Assembly: GCF_013372265.1 (NCBI RefSeq)
Contig: NZ_CP054051.1
Span: forward strand, 1,438,587 to 1,502,586
Source of the DNA: Aliarcobacter cibarius
GTDB taxonomy: Bacteria; Campylobacterota; Campylobacteria; Campylobacterales; Arcobacteraceae
Direction: 5' to 3'
DNA: 64,000 nucleotides
A program made the position numbers and the translations under genes. The notes under the pieces are model-generated. The model saw only the letters and a list, made by a program, of their open reading frames with translations. It was not told the DNA's origin and made no database searches. Of this stretch, positions 50,366 to 59,023 are shown piece by piece. Within the stretch, counting starts at the first letter, position 1. Every line of letters begins with the position of its first letter.

Positions 50366-51654
50366 AGTACCCCTTCTAATTTTATTTTAAATCTTGCACC
50401 ATCATTTATATTTTCTACACTTAGATCTCCATACAAACTATTTTGTAAAATCATTTTTGCTATGTAAAGACCTACTCCTGTTCCTTTTGATTTATACTTT
50501 GTTGTAAAGTAAGGTTCAAATATTCTTTTTATATTTTCTTCTTTTATTCCTAATGCATTATCTTCTACTATAATTGTTAAAATGTTATTTTCCAATATGT
50601 TACCAAAAACTATTTTTGGATTTGATATTTTGTTTAAAACCAATGCATCAATTGCATTATTTATTAAAACTAAAAGAACTTGTTGTAACTCCTCTTTTTG
50701 TCCATTTATTTCTAAATCTTTATTTATATTATCAACAATTTCTATTTTATGAAAATCTATTTGCCCTTTTACAATATTTAAAGATTTATGCAATGCATCG
50801 GATATCTTGAAAAGTGTTTTATGTTTATTTGGTTTAAAAAAGTTCTGAAAATCATCTATTGTATGGGATAAATAACTTGTAAGTTCTTCTATTTCAGATA
50901 TTTTTTCTTCAACAACATCATTCATACAATTTTTTTTATTCAAGTATACATCTAAAAGCATTAGCGTAGAGTTTATTTGAGAGAGTGGTTGCCTCCATTG
51001 ATGTGCAATATTTTGTATCATTTCTCCCATTTGAACAAGCTTACTCTGTTCCATTATCAATGCTTGTTGTTTTGTACTTTTTTCTATTTCACTTTTTATT
51101 CTTTTTTCCAAACTATTATTTAAAATTTCTAATTCGTTTTTTGCAAATTCTAGAGTTAAAGTATTCTGTTCTAATAATTTTTCATTTTCTTTTTGTTCTG
51201 TAATATCGTATCCCATATGAATTAACTCTCCATTTGGTAATCTTATATTTGCCCATTTTACAACAAGATTTTTACCATCTTTTCTTTTTGGAAACCATAC
51301 TTTATATTCTTTACTCTCTTTCGTTAAATCTTCAAGAACTTGATTTTGTATATTTTCATCATCATAAAATAAAGAAATTGGCTTTTTATGTTCTTGTAAC
51401 TCATTAAGTGTCCAACCAAAAACCTTTTCACACTCTTTATTCCACAAAATAACTTTTCCATTTTCATCAAAAGCATCTAATAAAACTGGTGCAATATCAA
51501 AAAGAACTCTATATTTTTCTTCACTTAATTCAAGTTTTTCTTGTACATCATTTTTCTTCTTAGTTTCATCTTTTAATTTAATTATCCAGCAAATTAAAAT
51601 TATAATAACTATTATAAATATAAAAGTAAATGAAATAAAAAATTCTCTTTCCAT
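50362..51654 (-). CDS. PAS-domain sensor histidine kinase
   Basis: 430 residues: one N-terminal membrane helix (about 4-26), a PAS domain (about 45-155, RVLFDIAPVLLDAFDENGKVILWN), a coiled linker, H-box IAHQWRQPLSQI, N-box and G-box GTGVGLYIAK. The QWRQPL H-box is typical of a kinase class common in Campylobacterota. Probably senses a cytoplasmic ligand or redox state. Confidence 0.85.
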   Translation of the reverse strand: MEREFFISFTFIFIIVIIILICWIIKLKDETKKKNDVQEKLELSEEKYRVLFDIAPVLLDAFDENGKVILWNKECEKVFGWTLNELQEHKKPISLFYDDENIQNQVLEDLTKESKEYKVWFPKRKDGKNLVVKWANIRLPNGELIHMGYDITEQKENEKLLEQNTLTLEFAKNELEILNNSLEKRIKSEIEKSTKQQALIMEQSKLVQMGEMIQNIAHQWRQPLSQINSTLMLLDVYLNKKNCMNDVVEEKISEIEELTSYLSHTIDDFQNFFKPNKHKTLFKISDALHKSLNIVKGQIDFHKIEIVDNINKDLEINGQKEELQQVLLVLINNAIDALVLNKISNPKIVFGNILENNILTIIVEDNALGIKEENIKRIFEPYFTTKYKSKGTGVGLYIAKMILQNSLYGDLSVENINDGARFKIKLEGVL

Positions 51655-51751
51655 AATAAACTTTCTTATAAAATTTTTAACATTATAATGAAATTCAAAT
51701 CTAATTTCAATTTAGATATAATTTAAACATATTTAAACAAAAGGATTTTTC

Positions 51752-53020
51752 ATAAAAACTTTTCAGAACTTAAAATTAGATGAAAATATTTTAAAAGCAA
51801 TTAATGATTTAGGATACGTAAATCCTACACCTATTCAGGAAAAAGCAATACCAATTGCTTTAAAAAGAAGAGACATAATAGGAGTTGCTAAAAGTGGAAC
51901 AGGAAAAAGTTGTGCATTTTTAATTCCTATTCTAGAAGATTTAGTAAAAGAGAAAAATAAAAATAGTGTTTTAAGAGCTTTAATTTTAGTTCCAACAAGA
52001 GAATTAGCAAAACAAATAGTAAATGCCATAGATGATTATTCTAAATATTTAGATATTAAAAGAGTTGCTATATTTGGTGGAATTTCAAGTAAAGAACAAG
52101 AAAAAAAACTAGCAAATGGAGTTGATATCGTTGTTGCTACAACAGGAAGATTATTAGAACATTTAAAAAATAATACTATAAATTTATCGAGTGTTTCAAG
52201 TGTTGTTATTGACGAACTTGATACTATGCTTGATATGGGTTTTCTAGAAGAAGTTGAGAAAATATTACCACATATTGGGAAAAATAGACAAATTTCAATG
52301 TTTAGTGCAACTATAAATTCAACTGTAAAAAAATTAGCTAAAGAATTTTTAACAGATCCTGTTGTTATTGAAGTTACAAATCAAAGAGATCATGTAGAAA
52401 AAATCGAACACCAAATAATACTTGTAGATGAAGATAAAAAAACTGAGCTTTTATCTTTTTTAATTGGTTCAAAAAATATATCTCAAGCCTTAGTTTTTGT
52501 AAATAAAAAATTAGAAGCTGATAGCTTAGTAGAAAACTTGAATCTTGATGGATTAAAAGCTTCTTGTATTCATGGTGACATAAGACAAAGTAGCCGTGCA
52601 TTAGCTTTAAGAAAATTTAAAGAGAAAGAATTAAGAGTTTTAGTTTGTACAGATATTGCAGCTAGAGGAATTGATATAGAAAATCTTCCTTGTGTAATAA
52701 ATTTTGCTTTACCTGAAACAATAAATGATTTTACGCATAGAGTTGGAAGAACAGCTAGAGCTGGAAATGATGGAACTGCTATTACTCTTTTAAGTGTAAA
52801 AGATTATAAATTTATGAGCGAAATTGAAAAAGAATTAATGCTTAAAATTCCAAGAGAAGAATTAAAAGGTTTTGAAACAAAAGAGAAAAAACCAAGAGCA
52901 AAACAACCAAAACCAAAATCGCTTAAAGATAAAAAAATCCTATCAAAAAAAAGACAAACAGAAGATAAACCAAAAGCTTCAAAATCTACTAAAAAAAGAA
53001 AAGTTACAAAAAGAGGTTAA
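51752..53020 (+). CDS. DEAD-box RNA helicase with apparent ATA start codon
   Basis: 422 residues if started at ATA 51752 (reads KTFQNLKLDENIL after the initiator). Q motif NPTPIQEKAI, motif I AKSGTGKS, PTRELAKQI, motif II DELD in place of DEAD, SAT, HRVGRTARAG and a Lys-rich tail. No ATG, GTG or TTG occurs in frame between the upstream stop (51734) and 52226, which lies after motif II. AAAGGA at 51740-51745 sits six bases before the ATA, exactly where a start is expected. Confidence 0.8.
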   Translation: MKTFQNLKLDENILKAINDLGYVNPTPIQEKAIPIALKRRDIIGVAKSGTGKSCAFLIPILEDLVKEKNKNSVLRALILVPTRELAKQIVNAIDDYSKYLDIKRVAIFGGISSKEQEKKLANGVDIVVATTGRLLEHLKNNTINLSSVSSVVIDELDTMLDMGFLEEVEKILPHIGKNRQISMFSATINSTVKKLAKEFLTDPVVIEVTNQRDHVEKIEHQIILVDEDKKTELLSFLIGSKNISQALVFVNKKLEADSLVENLNLDGLKASCIHGDIRQSSRALALRKFKEKELRVLVCTDIAARGIDIENLPCVINFALPETINDFTHRVGRTARAGNDGTAITLLSVKDYKFMSEIEKELMLKIPREELKGFETKEKKPRAKQPKPKSLKDKKILSKKRQTEDKPKASKSTKKRKVTKRG

Positions 53021-53030
53021 ACCTCTTTTT
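53008..53030. terminator. Convergent terminator between helicase and btuC-like genes
   Basis: AAAAAGAGGT (53008-53017) and ACCTCTTTTT (53021-53030) form a 10-bp stem with T-runs on both strands. Both stop codons lie inside it. Confidence 0.75.
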
Positions 53031-53973
53031 TTCTTATCAATAAATAAACAAAAAACGGTGCGCCTATAAAAGAAGTTACAACTCCTATTGGAAGAGCTGA
53101 AGCCGTTGGTAAAATTCTTGAAATCAAATCACAAGCTGCTAAAAATACCCCTCCAAAAAATAGTGTCGGAATAAATAACTTTGTTGCACTCTTTTTATAA
53201 ATTAGTTTTACTATATGAGGTATTACTAACCCTACAAAACCTATAGGACCTGTAAAACTTATACAAATTCCAACACAAATTGTAATAAATATCAAAATAG
53301 TTAAAATTGTTTTATCAACATTCAAACCTTTTAAAAATGCAACATCATTTGAAATAAGAAGTAAATTTATGCTATTTTTAATCCTAAAAATAAATATAAA
53401 CACAAAAAAAACTGTAAATCCAACAATTAAAGTTGGAATAAATCCAACAGTATCCAAGCTTCCTAGAGTAAATCTTACAATACTATAATTTTCTTGTAGA
53501 TTACTAATAAAAAATATTAACATCAAAGCTGAACTGTAAAAATATGATAATGCGATACCTATTAAAAGCATTGAATTTGTAGAATTTATGAGTGATTTCT
53601 TATTTAGCCTCTTTGAAATCAAAAATAATATTAATATTGTTATTAATGAACCTAGAATAGATGAAAAGAAAAGAGGAATAAGAGGAAAAAAAACTATTGA
53701 AATAGCTGAAAAAAGAGTCGTTCCACTTGCAATTCCTAAAGTATAAGGAGTGATTAACTCATTTTTAAAAACTATTTGAAATACCAAACCACTAATTGCT
53801 AAAATTGAACCAACAAAAAAAGCCAAAATAACTCTAGGAACTCTCAAATCCCAAAAAACCATAGACATACTATCATCTAAACTAAATATTTGATTTAAAG
53901 ATATATTTATTTCTCCTAGAAAAGGAGATATAAATATAATTAGAAAAGATAAAATATATATAAATATTTTCAT
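53017..53973 (-). CDS. btuC: FecCD/BtuC-type ABC permease
   Basis: 318 residues, about nine or ten membrane helices, with family segments DLRVPRVILAFFVGSILAISG, TPYTLGIASG and GFVGLVIPHIVK. Inner-membrane channel of a cobalamin- or siderophore-type importer. Last gene of the cluster; its start overlaps the ATPase gene by 4 bases. The btu name is inferred from the receptor and binding protein. Confidence 0.78.
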   Translation of the reverse strand: MKIFIYILSFLIIFISPFLGEINISLNQIFSLDDSMSMVFWDLRVPRVILAFFVGSILAISGLVFQIVFKNELITPYTLGIASGTTLFSAISIVFFPLIPLFFSSILGSLITILILFLISKRLNKKSLINSTNSMLLIGIALSYFYSSALMLIFFISNLQENYSIVRFTLGSLDTVGFIPTLIVGFTVFFVFIFIFRIKNSINLLLISNDVAFLKGLNVDKTILTILIFITICVGICISFTGPIGFVGLVIPHIVKLIYKKSATKLFIPTLFFGGVFLAACDLISRILPTASALPIGVVTSFIGAPFFVYLLIRKKEV

Positions 53974-54671
53974 AAATCAAGTACCAAATGTGAATTTATA
54001 AGTTTTACACTTTCATTGTAGTATTTATTTAAATTTTCTTGAGTAAAAAATTTATCATGAGAATCAAAAAACTTTAAATTACCTTTCTCTAAAAATAGTA
54101 CTTTAAAATCTTTTAAAGCATAAGCAAAATCTAAATTATGAGTGATAATAATTTTTTGTTTTAAAAAGTTTGAATTTAAAATGCCAAAAACCTCTTTTAA
54201 TCTGTTTAAATCTAAATTTGCTGTTAGTTCATCAAATATTGTAATTTGTGCATCATGTAAAATTGCACTAGCCAATTGTAAAAGTTGTTGTTCTCCTGAA
54301 CTAAGATTAGAACAATAACTATCTTTTAAATCTTCAAATTTTAACAAAGATATAATACTTTTTATCTCTTTATTGTTTTTTTCTTCAATACAAGAGAGTT
54401 TCAAAAATTCAAAAACAGTTAAATAATCATCAAAAACTTCAAAACGACTAGGAATATAGTTTATTAATTTTGCTCTTTTAAAAGAATCAAGTTCTTTTAT
54501 ATTCTGTTTTCTAAAAAATAAATTAGAACTATCTATTAAATTTGATAAAACTTTTGCTAATGTAGATTTACCTGCACCATTTTCACCTAAAATAAGCAAA
54601 TTTTCTTTTTCTTCTAAAACAAAAGAAATATCTTTTAAAATAAAATTATTATAATTTTTTAGCTCTAACAT
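53970..54671 (-). CDS. btuD: ABC transporter ATPase (BtuD/FecE-type)
   Basis: 233 residues: Walker A GENGAGKST, signature LSSGEQQLLQLA, Walker B AQITIFDELTANLD and the switch His in IITHNLD. Powers the BtuC-type permease. Its start lies 23 bases inside the binding-protein gene. Confidence 0.82.
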   Translation of the reverse strand: MLELKNYNNFILKDISFVLEEKENLLILGENGAGKSTLAKVLSNLIDSSNLFFRKQNIKELDSFKRAKLINYIPSRFEVFDDYLTVFEFLKLSCIEEKNNKEIKSIISLLKFEDLKDSYCSNLSSGEQQLLQLASAILHDAQITIFDELTANLDLNRLKEVFGILNSNFLKQKIIITHNLDFAYALKDFKVLFLEKGNLKFFDSHDKFFTQENLNKYYNESVKLINSHLVLDL

Positions 54672-55479
54672 CTTCTAAAATACCTTTAAAATCATCTATA
54701 AAATATCTTATTCTATGACTTGGAATACCTGAGTACAGTTTATCTATTATATAAATGTTTTTTTGCTTACTTGCATTTGTTGGAAGTTTTTCCCACATAT
54801 TTATATACTTTTCTTGAGTTATTTTATCATTTTCTAAAAACGGAGCCAATAATATAATAATATCAGGATTTAAAGTAATTAATTTCTCACTATTAATTGA
54901 AGGTTGAGATTTTAAACTTGATTGATATGCATTTATGTTGTTACTAGCTTTTATAATATCTTCAAAATATACAAAATTTCCTGCTACAAAAATCTGATTT
55001 GATAAACTATTTTGTGGACTAATAACTATTAAAACCTTTTTATTTTCTACAATATTTTTTAAAGATTCTAAACTATGTTCTATTTCATTATTTAGTTTTT
55101 TTGCTTCTTCATTTTTATTAAAAACATCACCTAAATCTTCTATTGTGCATTTAATATCTTCTAAACTATTTGTCTTATAAACCAAAGTTTTAAAATTTAA
55201 ATCTTTTAAACTTTGGTTTAATTTTTTATCATAATCTTGATTCAATATAATTGTTGGATTCAAATTTACAACTTTTTCCAAACTAACACTACCATATCCC
55301 CCTACTTTTTGGATATTTTTTGATTCAACAGGAAAATCACAAAACTCTGTATTTGCAATAATTTTATCACCTAGATTAAGAGCAAAAGCTATCTCATTTA
55401 TTGCTGGACTTAAAGTTATAATTCTCTCATTTGCATTTAAAAAATTTATAAAAAGTAGAAAATATAGTAGTTTTTTCAT
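54649..55479 (-). CDS. btuF: Periplasmic substrate-binding protein (BtuF-like)
   Basis: 276 residues: signal peptide (about 1-17), then the helical-backbone fold with RIITLSPAINEIAFAL, VGGYGSVSLEKVVNLNPTIIL and LITLNPDIIILLAPF. BtuF family members deliver cobalamin to BtuCD. Follows the TonB receptor by one base. Confidence 0.8.
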   Translation of the reverse strand: MKKLLYFLLFINFLNANERIITLSPAINEIAFALNLGDKIIANTEFCDFPVESKNIQKVGGYGSVSLEKVVNLNPTIILNQDYDKKLNQSLKDLNFKTLVYKTNSLEDIKCTIEDLGDVFNKNEEAKKLNNEIEHSLESLKNIVENKKVLIVISPQNSLSNQIFVAGNFVYFEDIIKASNNINAYQSSLKSQPSINSEKLITLNPDIIILLAPFLENDKITQEKYINMWEKLPTNASKQKNIYIIDKLYSGIPSHRIRYFIDDFKGILEDVRAKKL

Positions 55480-55480
55480 T

Positions 55481-57280
55481 TTAGAAACTAGCCTTTAAAC
55501 CTAAATATGCAGCTCTTTGACTTGTTGCATAACCATCAACAACTTGATAATCTTTGTCAAAAATATTATCAAGTTTTACATAAGTTGAAAAAGTTTTATT
55601 TATATCATAATCAACAACTGCATTCCATATTGTGTAATTTCCAGTTTTTGCACCTTGTTGATCAATTCTATCATATCTTGTACCTACATATTCACCATTT
55701 ACATTAAAATGGAAATCTTTTAGACCATAATAATCAACTCCAAAACCAACTTTATTTTTAGCTCTTTTTGCTAAATATTCATCTTTATCATTTTTAGCAC
55801 TTAAATTTGTATAATTAAAATTTAGTAGAACATCTTGTGTAATATAGTTTTTATAAGCAATCTCAACACCTTTAATCTTACTTTTTCCTTCTATATTATT
55901 GTAAGCTCCATCCCAAGATTGTGGTATAGTTACCCAGTCTATCATATTTTCAACTTTATTATTGAAATAAGTAATAGATAAACCTTTATACTCAATTCCT
56001 AAATCATAAGATTTTGTTTTTTCTGGATTTAAATCAGGATTAGCACCCCATTGACCAAAAAGTTGACTGATAGTTGGCACATTATAACCTGTTCCATAAT
56101 TTGAACTAACATTTAATTCATCAATAATGTATTGTTTAATTCCTATTTTTCCAGTAGTTTTATTTTCAAAATCACTGTACTTATCATACCTTAAAGCTTG
56201 TGTGAATATAGTATTATCATCAAAAAACTTATTTGTATTTGTTATAAAAATACCTTTGTTATTATATTCATCCAACACATCTTTTTTAGTTTCAAACTTT
56301 TTATAATCTCCACCAATAGTTAAATTTGAAGAGTTTAAATAATCAATACTTGTATTTACTCCATACTCTTCTACATTACCTTCATATTCTCCAAAGGAAT
56401 ATTCTCTTTTTATATCTGTATAATTTGTATAAACTTTTGTAAGGGCTATATCATTTTTATTTTCATAGGTAAGATTTGCTAGATATGTTTTAGTTTTAGC
56501 TTGACTAGCTTTATCATCTGGAAAATTGTCATAATCAACTTTTGTATCAATTATTTCATAAGAAGTTGAAACTCTATTATTTTCATCAAAGTTATATCCT
56601 AATTTAAGATTTGCAGTTGTATTTTCATATCCATCATCTTCATATTTGCTTAACTTCTCATCTTTTGGAACTTTAGCTGAAAAACCATCTGTATCAACTC
56701 TAGTTGCACTTAATTTTGCATCAAAATTTTTATCTTTGTGTGATATATTTGCTTTTGCAGTTTTACTATTATATCTTCCATATTCAACAGTTGCATTTCC
56801 ATGTGTTCCATCTTTTGCAGATTTTGTAATAATATTTATAACACCTGCACTTGCATCTGCTCCCCAAATACTACTTTGAGCTCCTTTTATAACTTCAATT
56901 CTTTCTATATCATTTATCATAAGATGCTCAAAATTTGCAGTTCCATTAGGACTTGTAATATCATTATATCTTACACCATCTATTAAAACTAAAGTTCTAT
57001 GAGAATCCATTCCTCTTAGAAAAAGAGAAGTTTGTTGACCTATTCCACCACTTGGTGATACTTGAATTCCAGGAATTGTCTGTAAAGCTTCAGAAACTGT
57101 CTTAAATTTTCTATCTTCAATTTCTTGAGCAGTTATAACATCAACATTGGCCGTTACATCTCGTAATTTTTGTTCAGATTTTGTAGCACTTGTAATAGAA
57201 ATTTCTTCTAAAGTAGTTTGTGAGTATAAATTTGTTGCTATTAAAAAGCTTGCAACTAAGCTTATTTTTGTTTTTTTCAT
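55481..57280 (-). CDS. btuB: TonB-dependent receptor, BtuB-like
   Basis: 599 residues: signal peptide, plug (SVTSATKSEQKLRDV-like region through GVINIITK), barrel and terminal YLGLKASF. Size and the end NIFDKDYQVVDGYATSQRAAYLGL resemble BtuB, the vitamin B12 receptor. No cobalamin riboswitch is visible upstream, where the gap to the next gene is only 15 bases. Confidence 0.8.
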   Translation of the reverse strand: MKKTKISLVASFLIATNLYSQTTLEEISITSATKSEQKLRDVTANVDVITAQEIEDRKFKTVSEALQTIPGIQVSPSGGIGQQTSLFLRGMDSHRTLVLIDGVRYNDITSPNGTANFEHLMINDIERIEVIKGAQSSIWGADASAGVINIITKSAKDGTHGNATVEYGRYNSKTAKANISHKDKNFDAKLSATRVDTDGFSAKVPKDEKLSKYEDDGYENTTANLKLGYNFDENNRVSTSYEIIDTKVDYDNFPDDKASQAKTKTYLANLTYENKNDIALTKVYTNYTDIKREYSFGEYEGNVEEYGVNTSIDYLNSSNLTIGGDYKKFETKKDVLDEYNNKGIFITNTNKFFDDNTIFTQALRYDKYSDFENKTTGKIGIKQYIIDELNVSSNYGTGYNVPTISQLFGQWGANPDLNPEKTKSYDLGIEYKGLSITYFNNKVENMIDWVTIPQSWDGAYNNIEGKSKIKGVEIAYKNYITQDVLLNFNYTNLSAKNDKDEYLAKRAKNKVGFGVDYYGLKDFHFNVNGEYVGTRYDRIDQQGAKTGNYTIWNAVVDYDINKTFSTYVKLDNIFDKDYQVVDGYATSQRAAYLGLKASF

Positions 57281-57295
57281 TTTTGACCTTATATT

Positions 57296-57466
57296 TTATA
57301 AATTGTTTGTTGAATATTGTTTGATTGGTTTTAGTTCAGTTTTTATTAAACTATTTTTTATATCTGGTAATTTTTCTAAATAGTTCTCAAATTTTGAGTA
57401 AAACATATTAAGTTTTGCATTTGATGTTGCCATTAAAATACCAAAAAAGCTAAAATATCTTTTCAT
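57296..57466 (-). CDS. 56-residue protein upstream of btuB
   Basis: ATG at 57466, TAA at 57296-57298. A strong ribosome site TAAAGGAGGA ends four bases before the ATG. The product starts MKRYFSFFGILMATSNA, like a signal peptide, followed by about 39 polar residues (KLNMFYSKFENYLEKLPDIK). It lies 15 bases ahead of btuB and could be a small exported partner or a translated leader. No family recognised. Confidence 0.6.
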   Translation of the reverse strand: MKRYFSFFGILMATSNAKLNMFYSKFENYLEKLPDIKNSLIKTELKPIKQYSTNNL

Positions 57467-57503
57467 TTTTTCCTCCTTTACAAAATTTAATTAATAATTT
57501 TTA

Positions 57504-58214
57504 TTATATGTGACAATTCAATATTGATTTTGTTGGATCAACTATATATTCATAACCTTGATAAGCTATATATATTCCAAAAATAATCACTAAAATAGAA
57601 GCAATTCTTATAAAAGTATCTCTAAGATTTGATTGTTTGAACAAACCTATAAAAAATCCTAAAAAGAATAGTGCTGGGATTGTACTAATTCCAAAAATAA
57701 ACATAACAACAGCACCCCAAAAAGCACTTCCTGTACTAGCAGCTGTAATTGCAAAAACATACACAAAACCACATGGTAAAAGACCATTTAAAAGTCCCAA
57801 AAGATAAAAACTAAATAAAGAATTACTACCCAAAAGAGCTTTAAAATTTTTTTGATAAAAACTTGATTTTGAACAAGTTTGCTCTAAAAATGATAAAAAT
57901 TTAACTTTTCCCAAAAGAGAAAATCCAACTAGAATCATCATAAGACCAGTAATTAAAAGCATTACACCACTTGTTATATTGGAAAAACTAACAACTCCTC
58001 CAACAAAACCAAATATTGCTCCTAAAAGTGTATAAGTTGTAACTCTCCCAAATGAATATAAAAGATGAGCTACACTTTGTGTAACTTTGTTATATTCACT
58101 TTTTATTTTTGTGCTTGAATACGCTACAACAATTCCTCCACACATTCCTATACAGTGTCCAAAAGAACCTAAAAGCGCAATAGTTATAATTGAAATTACA
58201 CTAATTGCTTCCAC
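57504..58214 (-). CDS. SafE/DsbD_2-like membrane protein (sulfite exporter TauE/SafE annotation)
   Basis: 236 residues, six membrane helices. Signature GSFGHCIGMCGGIV at the start and LNGLLPCGFVYVFA in the middle: each half carries a conserved Cys/Pro segment like DsbD/CcdA relatives. Such proteins are linked to copper handling and cytochrome oxidase assembly. It overlaps the NosL-like gene by one base. Confidence 0.75.
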   Translation of the reverse strand: MEAISVISIITIALLGSFGHCIGMCGGIVVAYSSTKIKSEYNKVTQSVAHLLYSFGRVTTYTLLGAIFGFVGGVVSFSNITSGVMLLITGLMMILVGFSLLGKVKFLSFLEQTCSKSSFYQKNFKALLGSNSLFSFYLLGLLNGLLPCGFVYVFAITAASTGSAFWGAVVMFIFGISTIPALFFLGFFIGLFKQSNLRDTFIRIASILVIIFGIYIAYQGYEYIVDPTKSILNCHI

Positions 58215-58738
58215 TATTTATGCTCACTATGATTATCATGATTGTGTTGTTTAAAATTTGGATTAGCTAAAGTCTCTTTTCTTAAAACTTTTAAAAGCAT
58301 CTCATCAAAACTTATAAAATTTTCACTACTATTTTCATAAGCACCAAACCCGAATTTCATTGGTGTTTCTTCGTTTGTACTAAAAAAAGCATCTTTTGCT
58401 TCAATATATCTTTTACTATCTTTCGTCATAACAAAAATTTTAATACTATTTTTAAATTTATTATCTTTAGAATTTAACCAATTTCCTAGCCCTCCATGAT
58501 CATGAAAAAACCAAGTTTTTCCATCAATAGATACAACTTGTGAAGCAAAAGTTAAATCATTTATAACCATTCCACAATCACTATCTTGATATTTTCCTAA
58601 AACTATTTCTAAAGGTACTTGAGAAATATTTCCTTCTTTAACAACAACCATTTTTTGTTGTTTTGCCATAGATATAAATATTATTAAAATAATTGAAGCT
58701 ATTAAAACTATAGTTAATATTGGTAAAAGTTTTTTCAT
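58214..58738 (-). CDS. NosL-like membrane-anchored metal-binding protein
   Basis: 174 residues: N-terminal membrane anchor (about 4-25), then DSDCGMVINDLTFASQVVSIDGKTWFFHDHGGLGNWL, a pattern (quoted DCGMVI, then FHDHGG) similar to the copper-binding NosL family. A His-rich tail HNHDNHSEHK may bind metal. Together with the SafE-like gene it suggests a copper-related function next to the btu cluster. Confidence 0.65.
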   Translation of the reverse strand: MKKLLPILTIVLIASIILIIFISMAKQQKMVVVKEGNISQVPLEIVLGKYQDSDCGMVINDLTFASQVVSIDGKTWFFHDHGGLGNWLNSKDNKFKNSIKIFVMTKDSKRYIEAKDAFFSTNEETPMKFGFGAYENSSENFISFDEMLLKVLRKETLANPNFKQHNHDNHSEHK

Positions 58739-58782
58739 ATTATATTCTCCAAAATAAAGACAGATTGTATCTTTTTTGGCAT

Positions 58783-58905
58783 AAAAAAAGGCTTTACAGA
58801 GGGAAAAACTGTAAAGCCCGTATAATTAATTTATTTCAAAAAAAGTATAGGATACTATTAAAAATTGTATTTAGTAGTAGGAGGATTCAATACAAATATC
58901 CTATG
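58783..58905 (-). ncRNA. Candidate small RNA or attenuator leader
   Basis: Minus strand: TATAAT at 58917-58912 predicts a start near 58905. The RNA would fold at once: ATAGGATA pairs with TATCCTAT (58897-58904 with 58847-58854), inside it TTGTATT pairs with AATACAA (58889-58895 with 58865-58871), leaving a 17-nt loop that holds UCCUCCU. It ends with a strong terminator. About 120 nt. It may be a trans-acting RNA that targets ribosome sites, or an attenuator for the NosL-like gene starting 45 bases further on. Confidence 0.5.
58790..58818 (-). terminator. Strong intrinsic terminator
   Basis: GGCTTTACAG (58790-58799) and CTGTAAAGCC (58809-58818): a perfect 10-bp stem, 9-nt loop, followed on the minus strand by seven T. 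It has no protein gene upstream on its strand, only the candidate small RNA. Confidence 0.8.
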
Positions 58906-59023
58906 AGTGAAATTATAAATTATCTAACTTTAAAATAAGATAAAATTTGTCTTATTTTAATTAACTTTTTGCTAATTTTAAAATTATATAATTCTAATAT
59001 TAATTTTTTAAAGGCATTTTTTT

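Noticed and set aside
52226-53020. The second helicase as a truncated gene starting at ATG 52226
   Set aside because: The same frame upstream encodes intact Q, I and Ia motifs back to 51752 without frameshift or stop.
57281-57503. Cobalamin riboswitch ahead of btuB
   Set aside because: The space is filled by the 56-residue gene, and no B12-box-like sequence is seen.
58720-58938. A 72-codon plus-strand open reading frame over the candidate RNA
   Set aside because: It runs through the terminator stem, has no ribosome site at its start, and its composition is not protein-like. An AGGAGG lies inside it but is 18 bases from the next ATG.
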